Translations under genes and position numbers: made by a program
Notes under the pieces: generated by a model
What the model was told of the DNA's origin: nothing
Databases searched by the model: none
What the model saw: the letters and a program-made list of their open reading frames with translations, nothing else
In this document: one piece after another, positions 50,661 to 63,110 of the stretch
Layout: each line of letters starts with the position of its first letter
Position numbering within the stretch: position 1 is the first letter of the stretch
Assembly: GCA_028753945.1 (NCBI GenBank)
Contig: JAPNXP010000001.1
Span: forward strand, 10,034,501-10,098,500
Length of the DNA: 64,000 bases
Source of the DNA: Hexactinellida sp. DTS-2022
Lineage: Eukaryota > Porifera > Hexactinellida
Direction of reading: 5' to 3'

Positions 50661-51029
50661 CTAACCTAATGATTGTATATTTAATCTACCTTTATATGTA
50701 TGAGAGAGGTATCTTTTATTAAACTTTGTTTTTCAGATTGAAGACAAAATGGTTTTACTTCTCCTTATGAGAATACTAATATTATAATGTATCAATTCGA
50801 ATGTAGTATGGAATAGGTATTGTCTTTTTTATTCTGTTTATAATTTGGTTTTAGATTACAATAATTGAATGCTCCTTTTAGAAAATTCGTTTTAATATTT
50901 TTTGACTTTTACAGATTCATAATTATTGTTATTTGGTAAAAATAGAAATTGTATCTCAGAATTATATGAGATTTTGTCAATTTGTTTGCAAGAATATATG
51001 TATAATTTTTGATTATTTGTTAATTAGCT

Positions 51030-53280
51030 ATGAAATTGTTGTTGTTGTTGTTGTTGTTTATTTCTGGTATTGAGTCATCTCATGGACAAGGTTTGTTCAA
51101 TATGATATACATAATATGACTCTACTTATTATTGTTCCTCTCTAGGCAACATCATATCATTCTCTCCCAATGTACCTCTCTGTATAGGAGAGGAGGTGCA
51201 GATGGTTTGCTACATAGTTCCTCCTCCTTCTACCACGTTTATACTCGACTTTGCTTATGTCTCATTCAACAGATCTAGTCCAGCTGCTAGTCGAGATAAC
51301 ATAAACAATAACCTGATTGTAGGAGGAATAGACCTTAGTAGGTACACTGCTAACACAGATGGATTAGGTTTAACTATCAGCAGACCTGGAATTAGAATTA
51401 TATTTAGCTACATTCCTTCTGACAGTAATACTGTAATCGGTTGTCATGGATTGTTTTCTAATGGGAGCATATCTGATGCCATAGTATCTGGTATGCCTAT
51501 GGGACTAGCTGGTGAGTGGTATTACTCAATTCTTAGATTTCATAGTTTATCCCTTGGCTATTTTCCAGCTCCCCTTACGGTTGTTACTCTGTCCGTCTCC
51601 CTGACTTCTCTCATTCCCGCCACTTGTTCCGGTGTGGTTAGTGTGGCATGGATACCTGGTGCTACTGACAGGCCTATACTCTCCTATTCCCTGTCCCTCA
51701 ACGGAGATAGTCTGGGGACATTCAACGCTTCTGTTACAAGCAATGATAGCAGTCTTAGTGTAGCAACAGATATGGTATATAGGTATTCTGTTACTGCTAG
51801 CAGCTGTGCTGGCATCTCTACTCCATCCAATGGGAGTATATCTGTTCAGAGTAAGTTGTTGTTGTTGTTGTTGCTACCTCCCGAAACACCTTTGTGAAAT
51901 AGTTTGCACATATAGCTCTATAGCGATGTTGACATACAAAAAATCTGAAATTACTGCTGTGCAGACACACAGTAAGTTTATTTTCCTTTTGGAGGCACTA
52001 CCAATCAACCAACCACCAAAGGAATATTCTGTCGGCACAGCTGTAATTTTAGATTTTTTCTTGTTGATATTGAGTTCTATTCTACCCCAAAATTTTTAAA
52101 ATAGGCTATTCATTGGTAAACTCTCCTCCTTTGTATCTTTCATATGACCAGTCTACTAGCATGCTAACTGTTGATTGGGTAAGTTGTTGTTGTTGTTGTT
52201 GTTTATCCTATGATACTTTATTAACAGGGTTTGGTTCCAGGGAATCATCCTCTCCTCCTTGGCTACTTTCTACAGCTTAACTATTCCCATTCTCAGTATG
52301 GTACTACTAACGAGTTTGCTAACTCATCTTATTTCTCCCTTATCTCTGGCACCAGTCTCTATTCCGTACCACTAACTCCCCATTGCTTTCCTACAGCAGA
52401 CGGAGTAGTGACTAACAATTGTAACATCACAGCTTGCATTGATATAGCTAGCCAGTGTGGCACTGCATTCAGTGGAAATATGTTATGTGGATCCTTTAAC
52501 TCAGGTAGCTTAATATAGCAAATTTTTGTGTCTCCAAGGCTTTTATTCTTCAAAGATTTTGATATTTTCATTTACAGAGAATCCTCCTATCACTACCCAG
52601 TCCACTACTCCTACCGTTAGTGAGGTAACGAATACGCCTATAGTGACTAGTGCAACCGCAGGTATGGTTATTAGTCATATGTAATGGATGATATGAGGTA
52701 CTTTATTTACTGTGTTGTTCTTAGTTTCTTATACGTGATTATTATTGTTTAGATGGTTCTCAATCTACTCAATCACCAACACTGGTCCCTATTGGTGAGT
52801 TGTCTGCTCCTACAATACTGTCAATAACTGCATTGTAAGGCCTTTACACAAATTTAATATCTGAGCCATTGGATGTCTATCAAGTTAACTGCTACGGTGT
52901 GCATATTGATTGTTCTTATTTGATTAACATCAACAATTGATGTTTACAAAGTTGTTTCTAATTTATTTTTAGATTCGGTGAATAATCTCGGCGCAATTAT
53001 TATCGCATTTATTCTAACAGTCATTCTGATGTCAATTTTTTTTCTGTCGATAATAACAATACTTGTTGTCGTTATTGTTGTTATGTACAGAAAGATCAAA
53101 CACCTGCAGGCTGTCCCCAAAGAGCCTCCTCATCCCTACGAGTACATAGATCTAAATGTAGTATCCCCTGTGTCAGCTAATATTCCCTCTCCCCCTGAGG
53201 ACTCTGCTTACTACTCCCGTATGCAGTCCGTAGGCACTCAGAACACCAGTGATACTCACAACTACGCTAACCTTAAGTGA
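51030..53280 (+). CDS. Receptor B: signal peptide, Ig-like, two FN3-like, TM, tyrosine-motif tail (8 exons)
   Basis: Exons by GT-AG sites and phase: 51030-51090, 51146-51511, 51569-51850, 52105-52178, 52228-52504, 52578-52661, 52753-52794, 52973-53280; 497 residues, mostly phase-1 introns. Exon 1 is a signal peptide (MKLLLLLLLF). Exon 2 is Ig-like, with Cys in VQMVCYIV and VIGCHGLF. Exon 3 is FN3-like (VVSVAWIPGATDRPILSYSL). Exons 4-5 form a second FN3-like unit (LTVDW ... LLLGYFLQLNY) plus a Cys-rich end. Exons 6-7 are Thr/Ser/Pro linkers. Exon 8 has a long hydrophobic TM segment and a ~63-residue tail with YEYIDL, AYYSRM and a final NYANLK. YxxL motifs are typical SH2 docking sites, so signalling is inferred. 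A foldback MITE sits in intron 3. Family name unknown to me. Confidence 0.75.
51936..52061. mobile_element. Foldback MITE, copy 4, in receptor B intron 3
   Basis: AAAATCTGAAATTACTGCTG to CAGCTGTAATTTTAGATTTT. It accounts for much of the enlarged intron between exons 3 and 4. Confidence 0.8.
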
Positions 53281-53290
53281 TGCTGTGTTG

Positions 53291-53352
53291 TGGTTGTGGA
53301 CTGGTTATGGTTGTTGTGGTTGTGGTTGTTGTGGTTGTGGTTGTTGTTTGTA
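53291..53352 (+). repeat. (GTTGTG)n-like microsatellite after receptor B stop
   Basis: GGTTGTTGTGGTTGTG repeats start ~10 bp after the stop codon, probably within the 3' UTR. Confidence 0.7.
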
Positions 53353-53569
53353 TCTATTATTATTAGTATTGCTATTTTGAATATACTAGTTGTTTTTGAA
53401 CTCTAATTGTGCATATTTGCAAGTTTAAAATTTTATTTTTAGATATACATCTTTTTAGCTTTTTGCAATGGTGAGGACACAATAGGAAATTTGGAACCTT
53501 CAAAAAAGTAGTTGAAGGCTTCTGATTAGTAGAACATTCATAAAGAGATGTAAAAATATTTAGATTTAG

Positions 53570-53698
53570 ATATAAAAATCTAAAATTACAGCTGTGCCGA
53601 CAGCATTTCTTTGGGGACACTATCAATCAACCAACCACCAAAAGATAGTGTCTTCTTAGGAACATGCTGTCGGCACAGCTGTAATTTTAGATTTTTTG
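53570..53698. mobile_element. Foldback MITE, copy 5, with extended inverted flanks
   Basis: AAAATCTAAAATTACAGCTG to its inverse at 53698. Outer sequences also pair loosely: GGAACCTTCAAAAAAGTA (~53498) with TACTTTTGAAGGTTC (~53758), so the full element may be ~300 bp. Confidence 0.8.
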
Positions 53699-53866
53699 TA
53701 AATATACGTGCTTTTAACACCTCTTTAGAATATTCTACGAATCTGAAACCTTTAATTACTTTTGAAGGTTCAAAATTTGAGTCTTTCGTACTCACATCTT
53801 TGTGGCATAATCTATAGAGTTAATTTATAATTCTACTTTACTTAGCAACTATATAACAGCTGAGGA

Positions 53867-55140
53867 ATGTTAGAATTGGAACACAAAATATATTTTATCT
53901 TTATACTGACACTAATACACATTGGATATACTCGTATATACGCTGGTGAGATTTTATTGTGTGTCTCATATTTATACATACAGTAGACCCATTATTAGGA
54001 ACACAGAAGAGAATTATCGGTACATGCTAGTGACTCCGGTTAATACGAACACAGCATCCTTTTAAAAATTGGTACGGCGGAAGATTTATAGTAATTTAAG
54101 TATTTCGGCGATGACAGACTACCTAAATACAAAATCGTCATCAATTATTAAACATCATTGTTCCAGTGGTTCCAAACCTGGGTCCACGGATGGCTGTAGG
54201 GGGTCCACAGGATGTATTACGGTCAATGGGAGGGGATCTACAGAATGACTATAGGGGGTCCAGAGTTTAAAAAGATTGAGAATTGCTGGTCTACACCAGG
54301 GCTCTTCAATTAGTTTTATCCCCGGGCCACTTTTGAAAAATCAGGCACTTCCCCGGGCCACCCCGGGCTACTTCGTAAATGGAGTAGCCATAATTGATTA
54401 CTTATACGTACGCTAATAACAAAGGTAAGAATAAAACACATTATGTGATATACAAATAAACATAATATGGATACAAGACTACAAGTACAAGCAAGAAAGG
54501 CAATTGGGCATATTAATGCATGTGATAATTTAATGAAGAATATCGGGAAACGTAACGTGCTGTAAAACACTATGCCGATGGTTGTATAATAGTTAAACAT
54601 AAATTTGAACATTGGAATTACCAAGTAACTACTATATCCTAGGACCTAGAAGGACAAATTACATTTTCAGTTGCAGAGCATGTAGCTATGAGCGAAAGAA
54701 TATCGAATAAATATATAAACTGAAAAGATTGGGCGGGCCACCAAAATATAGGCAGCGGGCCACTAATTGAAGAGCCCTGGTCTATACCATTAACCTTTCA
54801 ATTTATGATCATAGCATCCGTACCCGTTGCACCAGACTTGAATTTGCACTTGTTTTTAGCGAGTTCAGTCCATTTCATTTTAGCATTAAAGCCCCCTATA
54901 TTTGGAAATCAATAAAAAAGGGGCACATATTTCGACGATCCCCTGGTGTTCCTATTTTCGAGATTCAACAGATAGATAGATAGATAGTGTAAAATTGTAA
55001 ATGCATATTCCCTCTCAGGTACACTGACCATAGACCCTACTACAGCTTGTGTAGGAGATAGCATACAAGTGAGCTTTGCGATTTGTTTACTAGCTATGAA
55101 GATGTTATTGTTCTTTATTTCTTGTATTGAGTAATCTAAT
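53867..55140 (+). pseudogene. Receptor paralog C: 5' fragment
   Basis: Exon 1 at 53867-53946 encodes a signal peptide (FIFILTLIHIGYT) ending ACGCTG|GTGAG, phase 1 as in copy B. The next exon starts at 55017 after CCCTCTCAG and reads TLTIDPTTACVGDSIQ, matching the Ig-like opening of copy B (SPNVPLCIGEEVQ), then breaks off at ~55066. At 55097 another signal-peptide start (MKMLLFFISCIE, stop) resembles exon 1 of copy B, so two partial copies were joined here. The first intron holds a hAT MITE. Confidence 0.6.
54299..54779. mobile_element. hAT MITE (CAGGGCTCTTCAATTAG)
   Basis: Ends CAGGGCTCTTCAATTAG and CTAATTGAAGAGCCCTG. Flanks GTCTACAC and GTCTATAC make an 8-bp duplication with one mismatch. 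The minus-strand ORF 54316-54624 is filler. Confidence 0.85.
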
Positions 55141-55284
55141 TTGGAAGTTTCAAGTTTTATTAATGTGTAATGCACTCTTTAACACCTCTTGATCGATATT
55201 CTACAAATATGAAATGTCTTACATACATACACAACCACCACATTTCATACTCCGTAACCTTCGATAGTGATAAATTTAGCCCTT

Positions 55285-55425
55285 TTACACTGCTCCGTTA
55301 ATCAGTAACGGTAACGGACATCCGTTACTTTTAACTAGTTACCGTTATCTTTATTCAGTTGTTCTTACCATTACATTACCGTAACACTGTTGCCGTTACT
55401 ATGTTAAACCGTGACCTTCGTTATA
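55285..55425. repeat. GTAACGG/CCGTTAC word array
   Basis: At least six GTAACGG or CCGTTAC words in both orientations over 140 bp, probably a small MITE. Confidence 0.5.
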
Positions 55426-55716
55426 TAAGGCCAATTCACCACTTAAAAAGATTGGACCATGGATGAATTCGAAGTCCATTGTAAAATAGAGGGTACTTTT
55501 TTATCTCGATTATTAGTAATGGTAGATCTGAAATATAACTTGTAACTATATGGAAACATCCGAACATGATATCAAGGTATACATAGCACCTTTCAAAATC
55601 GCAATATGTCATCATCTGATGGCGTAATCGTCAATTTTCGCGCGAATTATCATGTTTTAAAAGCCTGCTTTTAACATAGTTAAACGCTTTGTAAATGTTC
55701 AACATTGGTACATAGT

Positions 55717-56194
55717 GATACCCAGATCTAGTTAAATAAAATATATCGAAATTATAAATGGAATGTTGACACATTCCTCGGTTGTGAGGCAATTGTATAT
55801 TTCCTAAAATGAGCCCTAACTCCAAAACTATAAATGTTATGTAAACTAGACTAGTGCTAATCTGTCCACAATAGGTAACTTCCTATTCATAGATAGTACA
55901 TTATATATGCCTAACTTTAATACTTTTTGAGTTTATGAGCTCATACCATATACGGAATACGAGTTAATTATCTCATAAACTCAAAAAGTATTAAAGTTAG
56001 GCATATATAATGTACTATCTATGAATAGGAAGTTACCTATTGTGGACAGATTAGCACTAGTCTAGTTTACATAACATTTATAGTTTTGGAGTTAGGGCTC
56101 ATTTTAGGAAATATACAATTGCCTCACAACCGAGGAATGTGTCAACATTCCATTTATAATTTCGATATATTTTATTTAACTAGATCTGGGTATC
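55717..56194. repeat. Perfect palindrome: 223-bp identical arms, 32-bp spacer
   Basis: 55717-55939 is the exact reverse complement of 55972-56194 as far as I can read, with a 32-nt spacer (55940-55971). The outer sequence (left ACATAGT, right ATGGAAGC) is unrelated. No TIR-style terminus or duplication. A transcript through it would form a long hairpin. The ORF 55631-55825 (minus) lies in the left arm and is not convincing. Confidence 0.9.
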
Positions 56195-56564
56195 ATGGAA
56201 GCGTGTCACGCACGCCTAGATTAAAACTTGGTTGCCCAACTTAGCTACTCATTCCAATCACACTATTTATGGAGACTAATTCATCGCATGGAGACTGGTC
56301 ACTGGCTAGTAGCTATTATGGTAGTTAGACATGCACACCAACTAGTATTTATATATAGAACAAATCACGATTATAACTATAATGCATTTCAAATTTTGTA
56401 TTATTCAAATAGCATTAATATTGTCAAGATACATCTTCAACTCACTGATCTTTTATGAAAATGCGAGAGTGCTCTCGTGGATTCTACTTTAGTGTGCAAC
56501 GTTGATAGTCATACAGTTTGAATTAATTCAACGCCTTATTAGGCCATTGTTAGTAGAAATCTTG

Positions 56565-57505
56565 TTACAGTTCCACCGCCAGGTGTCATAGTAAATCCTG
56601 TTCCCCCACCTTTTTGTTTCCCCGAACAATATTTCCTAGGAAATCCTGTTCCCCACACCATATTTGCTAGGGAATAATGTACCCCCGAGTGTTTCCCCCT
56701 GGTTAATTTTGTTCCCCGAACAATATTCACTTGTAAATATTGTTCCCCCGAACAGTATTCACTAGTAAATATTCTTCCCCCGAACAGTATTCCCTAGTAA
56801 ATATTGTTCCCCCGAACAGTATTCGCTAGTAAATATTGTTCCCCCGAACAGTATTCGCTAGTAAATATTGTTCCCCCGAACAGTGCAGATTCACTAGAAA
56901 ATTGGTGTATACTTTCCTCCCGGAAGATATAAGCGAATATGGAGGTATTGAAAAGTACACAACACATGTACCTTAAGGCACATGTGTTGTGTACCTAAGG
57001 CACATGTGTTTCAATATATGGAATATGGTCGAATTTCTCCACTGTGTTATGGATAATTGCAGAATAATACGTAATACTGTTTAGTTTCTATAATTGTTTA
57101 ATTAATATATGGATAAATAATAATTGGATTTTCTCGAATTCACTTTCGATTGTGTCATATCAATATAATATACTGTACGTATATTAATATTACTACTGTA
57201 CTAAAAGGGGAGACAGTATTCCCTAGTGAATACTGTTCGGGGGAACAATATTTACTAGTGAATACTGTTCGGGGGAACAATATTTACTAGTGAATACTGT
57301 TCGGGGGAACAATATTTTATAGTGAATACTGTTTGGGGGAACAATATTTTCTATTAGGCAGAGGGGAACAGTATTTCCTAGGAAAAATAGTTCGGGGAAC
57401 AATATTTCCTAGGAAAAATAGTTCGGGGAACAATATTTCCTAGGAGATATTGTTCGGGGGAACAATTTTCACGGGGGAACAGGATCTCCTCTGACACCGG
57501 TCAGA
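56565..57505. mobile_element. GTTCCCCCGAAC dyad-array MITE
   Basis: Left and right halves are inverted: CCAGGTGTCATAGTAAATCC at the left, GGATCTCCTCTGACACCGG at the right. The left half has about seven 31-32 bp units containing TGTTCCCCCGAACAGTATTC and CTAGTAAATAT; the right half has about seven inverse units. Each unit is itself a dyad (GTTCCCCCGAAC). The core contains a hairpin (GTACACAACACATGT and inverse, ~56956-56995). A fragment is at 49003-49112. Confidence 0.85.
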
Positions 57506-58386
57506 TATCATATCAATTGAAATTGTTATCATTGTAATTATTATTCTTATACTCGCATCCTCAGATATACTTCGTGTGGAGCTGAAACAATATTACCATT
57601 AACACTGGTGTTTGTGCTGCAAAAATAAATACCATTAATTTTAATATTTAATAGTTTCAAGAAAACGGTAGTTTACGAAGACTGTTGATAGGGCAGTGTA
57701 TAGGAGATATGTAGCAAAAGGAAGCTCACCGACTATGTGAAACAAATTCAATAATTTAATGCACGAAGAACTTATGTGTCTGATGAATAATTAACGTTTT
57801 TTAACGTCTGTGCGAATATAGCTATTTTATGCATCGCCCAATCAGATGAAGCCCATTCACTTCATATTTTTAATGGATCTGAGACTGAAATTTCATTGGT
57901 TGTGGATCTGTTAGAACGTATAGGCTTATATAAAAAGAAAATCTTTAATCAGAAATATAAACGATTAATCTTTGTGTTGTTTAAACAGAATATTCCATAG
58001 AATCTATTCTATAGATTCATTTCGAATATCAACATTTCAGAGAAACAGATCAAGTGAGTATCAATTATAGTTGCTAAATTGACATATATGTAGACAAACT
58101 CTTCCATCAGAGTTCAAAACCATAGTAAATTTGGTTCTAACGTACCCCTTCTGCAAAAGAAAATTGGTTACAACTTACAAGATTGTAAGTACTTACCCTA
58201 CATAGAAATACGTACATATTATTTGGCAGCACATCTTGTGCGGGACGTGCGGAAAGCTCTGTACTACTTTTTAAAAAGAGAAACTTCTAAGTTTCGGCAT
58301 AGAGTCATCTGATTAACGAGAAAATCTGATGATAGAATCGGTTGTGTACTGTAGGCGCTATGTTACCTCCATACAGGTCGAAAAAT
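57506..58386. other. AT-rich stretch, nothing recognised
   Basis: No coding region, RNA gene or repeat family that I can support. Confidence 0.5.
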
Positions 58387-58394
58387 AAATTAAT

Positions 58395-58793
58395 CAAGGT
58401 TGCAACCGAATAGTTGACCGAATAGTTGCTTGCCGATTAGTTAAGAATCGGTCGCTTACCGAAACACAGTATTATTTGTCATTTTGGACCGCATATATAT
58501 CCATGTCAACAAATACAAGTATTTGTTTCACCTGATAAAGATATTTTGGTGAATATATGTTAGTATTCGGTTGACAAACTGTACTATTCGGTCAACCGAA
58601 TAGTACTATTTTGTCAACCGAATACTAAGATCAAATCAGTTAAATATAATCTTTAGGTAAGTCCAATGCTTTTATTTGATGAGCTAAATACATCAGGGTT
58701 CATAAAAAACAAATAAACCTGAATTTGGGTAAGAGACCGATTCATTGCTAATCGGCAAGCAACTATTCGGTCAACTATTCGGTTGCAACCTTG
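58395..58793. mobile_element. hAT MITE (CAAGGTTGCAACCGAATAG)
   Basis: 399 bp with ~55 bp TIRs starting CAAGGTTGCAACCGAATAG and perfect 8-bp duplication AAATTAAT (58387-58394 and 58794-58801). GTTGACCGAATAG words are repeated within. Confidence 0.95.
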
Positions 58794-58801
58794 AAATTAA
58801 T

Positions 58802-61189
58802 TCATATTTTACCGTTTGGTAGTAAATATGAGTCACCCTATAATGAGTCAAATTCGGCTAACGAGTGTGACAATTCTATCCATAAAGAGAGACAATACCA
58901 AAGTTACGAATTTTGACAAAATTATCAATGGCTTTGAGGTTATGAATTCAAGAAAACTTTTTTATATAAATGTAAATGTATTAAAAAGTATTATTATTTT
59001 ATCATAATATCTCACGCCTGGGTAAGGGGGCGGAATAATGTGATGGTGCCACACTGGATCGAATTAATTTAGTCCAATGCCCTGTATCAGTAAAGTCCTG
59101 AGGGTTTCATTGAAAGATTACACTGAGGTTATGAGGTCATATATAATTAGCTTACATTTCTGTTAGTACTACTATCTGTATCAGCTCTATGGTACAGTTC
59201 AACGTGCCACGTGCTACGCTTCTGATAATGCATAGCTTGTGAATAAGTATGCAGATATAGCCATAGCTCTTAGTGTATACTGAGTATAAGAATACTTAGA
59301 TTAATAGTAGCCATAAAATACTAAACGCAAATTCAACTGTAGCAACAAACTCAAACAATAATAACAATTCAATAACACTGCTTGTAACGATCTACTACAT
59401 TAGAAGTGAGATTTGTAAACAAACTGTGCACAATGTGAGTTAAATATGTAGATATAATTGTCAGTTTTAAGTTAACAAGCCGTTTCCTGGCTGTAGTGTG
59501 ATTAAACTCTTTGTAGTTCCCTTGATAAAATCATTTCCGTACCCTTTCCGTCATCAAACTTGAAAATATATTTTAATGAATCAATTATGATCAACTTGTA
59601 ATGTTTTACTGTTCAGCTTAATTGGGTGATTTTTCACTGTAGCAGAATTATAGTTAAAAGGCTAGTGGAAAATGGAAAGGAATTTCAGGTTTTTACATAA
59701 TTCAAACTTTGGTTAAGTACATACATCAAAGTTTTGGAAATTCGTGTCCATATTTGTTTAATCTAGGGATATATACTATTATATAATTTTGTTATTTTGT
59801 ATTATGTATTTGAATCAAAGATTCTGTAAAATTCACGGTATTGTGTCAAAGTACTTACTTAAATATATGGATGTATCACTCGTTTAGTGAATATTATTGC
59901 TCACAAGATAGCATATTTTCGGTTTACTGGTCGCTTCACCGCAATACTACCTCTAAATTAACTATACATAAAGTTATCATTCAAGCTACCATATAATTAC
60001 ATTCTGTAAAAAACGTAACTTGTAATACATTGAATGAGCTCACCAAAGTGTAGTACACTAAAATAATTATTGACATCGATACACTGTTAGTATCAAATTT
60101 TTCTACGTAATGAACTTTATAATTCCAGAATGTTCTTAGACAATTATTTCAACTTAGGGTTCATTAATTTATTCTCAATAAACTATATCGTCTTACAGAG
60201 ACTAGTACAAACAACTCCAGTAGAGTCTATGACATGCTTTTGAATTATAGCTATTCTAATTACTGCATTCCTGTGAACCACATCTTCACTAAGATAATAT
60301 TTTCCTAAATGCATTAGACTAATGGATAAACAAGTGTATTTAAAATTCGTTTCATTGAGAAAGTTAATTTTAGGCGATCTGTTCCAAAGACTATTAAATG
60401 TAAATTAATCCACTCCATTAAATTATGAAACAATCTCAACACATTTTGTCTTCTGTTATTTTATGTTTATTGACATCATCTATACATTTAATTTATGTCG
60501 CATTATTGAATGCTGATTTTCAAAGTTGTAAATTGATTGAACATCACTTATGCCATGGACATTAATTATACAAAACTATAGAACAGAATTACAATTGAGA
60601 GGTTATTCCTGTAATATGAAATAACTACATTATTTACAAAGATTAATTTTTCATCAAGAATTTATTTTATAGATAAACACTTGACTATTAATGTGTGTTA
60701 GCTAATTATTATTAACATTATATTATTGCTAGTATCTATTTGTAGAATAAAGAAATCAATCAATAACCGAGAATCGAGTATCAATTCTATTCCAAATAAC
60801 GCACAATAACAATTGACTGCTGTAAGTATTATCTGAATACAAAGTGAGTTAATATTTGAATTAGCTTCGGTCTCATTGGCTTGCTACGTATCATTCAATT
60901 GCTACTCTAAAATAACATTATTAATAATTCGGCCAATTTGGTGCCGTACAAACGTTAAGTAACTTAAAGTCATAAGATATTTACACCCCCTTCTTATTCA
61001 AGCTTTACTATTTTGTAAACAAAAGTATTATATCATACACAATAGTCAACTCCATCCCCTTTGAAAAGGTTTATTGATATTTAACTTTATGCCGCATTAT
61101 TTTGTAGAATCGACTCAACAAACACTAACAAACTCCGATACGAACAGACCACACATTCTGTATCAAGTGAGTTATTATTGAGTTGAGTA
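58802..61189. other. 2.4 kb AT-rich stretch, no gene seen
   Basis: No open frame above ~63 codons has any protein character. No splice-linked exon series, TIR pair or RNA fold that I can support. Confidence 0.5.
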
Positions 61190-61738
61190 CAGTGGATACC
61201 GGTTACCGAATATAACAACCGATGAGCATTTTAATATTCGTTTGAATTGACAAGATTCCGGATCTAAGAACATTCGATTTTTGGAACATTTTAGCAATGA
61301 TGAAATTCGATTTCTCGCCTCGGTTAACAGGTTAACCACCGATATTATGCAACAAATATAGTAGTGTATAACATTTAATATTTTCTACAGAATAAAATAG
61401 AGCAACACAACGTATTACTTATTCCATAACTACAATAATTAACCCACAAGGAGATTACCTATACATTTTATACTGCTGAGTTAATTTGATATTTCTTTGT
61501 TAAGAATCTCTTTAGCTTGGTTCCTAATTTAGTTATAACCGATAGTGAATTAGTAAAGCTTTTCCTTCTGTGTTAGTGAAACAGTAAAATGTTACTGTAT
61601 TGTAGTTTGTAGATCCATATACTATGTTTTTAAATCCTGATTAACATTACGTAGTATAGAAAACTATACTGTTTACAAGGACATATTGGTTATAAGAATA
61701 TATCTGTTATAATATTTTCTCTAAACCGGTATCCACTG
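61190..61738. mobile_element. pogo/Tc1-type MITE (CAGTGGATACCGGTT)
   Basis: 549 bp, exact TIRs CAGTGGATACCGGTT and AACCGGTATCCACTG flanked by TA on both sides. Form and TA duplication fit pogo/Tigger. Confidence 0.9.
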
Positions 61739-61766
61739 TATTGTGTAGTTTGTGAATTGTTTATAC

Positions 61767-62592
61767 CTGCCAACCGTACAGGTTATACACTATTTGTCCA
61801 GGGATTTAGTTATTGTAAACAGTCTATGTTTGAATTTAACGCACCTAAAATTAGTATGTATACAAAAGTATTTGAACTACAATAATTTAAATAAAACTAT
61901 ATGTTGGTATAATAAAATAGCAAAATATGTGAATTTATATTTCTATGGAGGTGTTATACTCATTAACTAATAATGATCTAGTGAAATATATAATTTCTGA
62001 TCATTTTGAGGCAAATTGGAATATATAATTTTGATTTCAGATTTGAATACCACATGGTCGAATTGCTATACGTGCAGAATTTCTAATCCGTGCGATACTC
62101 TTCCACTGAGATACAGCCCATTCCCCTATGTGCTCCTTGTGCCCAAAGTGGTTCGTGCCAGCGACACTAATGCCACTTCATGAATATTGAATACAAATGA
62201 CTTAAAGTCACAATTTTATGAAATGTATAATTAGTGTAAGATATTTTATTAAAGATATTTAATTAGAGTAGTTTAAACAGAGTTAATGAGAAACAAGAAA
62301 TTTGTGTCTGGAATAAATTTCGTGTGGTCTAAATACTTTTGGCCGGGTTGTTTACATCATGGTTCGACAGTAAACTTTCCAGCAATCCCCTGGACATGTC
62401 CACCATAGAAACATAATTGAAAGATATTCTTCAAATTAATCACATTCCTAAACACATTCATTATGTTTTCACTATTAATGACTTCGAGCTTGTAGCAAGC
62501 AAGCGAAATTTCAGAGCCTCTAGCCTTGTAGAAATGTGTCCAGGGAATTATTGGCATCCATTGATTTGTCTTGACTAAGTTGGCAGGTATTA
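61767..62592. mobile_element. CCTGCCAACC element enclosing Tc1-like repeat copy 2
   Basis: ACCTGCCAACCGTACAGG at the left and AGTTGGCAGGTAT at the right. The interior 61856-62340 matches the Tc1-like repeat at 38830-39830 and ends CTAAATACTTTTGGCCG. It may be a coincidental bracket or a nested insertion. The minus ORF 62357-62659 is not convincing. Confidence 0.5.
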
Positions 62593-62645
62593 TATTTGAA
62601 TCTGATACATATTTCAACATGTAGTATTTCACACATAGACTCCTT

Positions 62646-63110
62646 AAGGATATTTCCATTGTTTCTTTTGATGATAAGTATTATTTAGTCTCAAAAGTGT
62701 CCTAACAGTAAGTACCCTGAAAATCAACTTCCTCAATTTACATTCATTTAAGGCCTAAAATCGAGAAAAACCATTTTTTGGTGCAATGAATGTCGAAAAC
62801 ACCCAAATTGATAAATTATTGTTTTAAGGGCGTTTCCAGTAGTTTCTTTTGATGATAAGTATTATTACCGTCAAAAGTGTCCACACAGTACCCATGAAAT
62901 TCTTCTCTCTCAATCTACATTTATTTAAGTGCCTAAAATTGAGAAAAACAATTTTTTGGAGCAATGAATGTCGAAAACTCCCAAATTGATAAATTAGGGG
63001 TTAAAGGATATTTCCATTGTTTCTTTTGATGATAAGTATTATTTATCGTCAAGTGTCCAAACAGTACCCTGAAAATCAACTTCCTCAATTTACATTCATT
63101 TAACAGTAGA
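62646..63110. repeat. Tandem repeat, ~180-bp unit, 2.6 copies
   Basis: Units start at ~62646, ~62826 and ~63004, each with TTTCTTTTGATGATAAGTAT, then TGTCC...ACAGTACC, ATTCATTTAA and GAATGTCGAAAAC. Units differ by ~10-15%. Confidence 0.85.
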
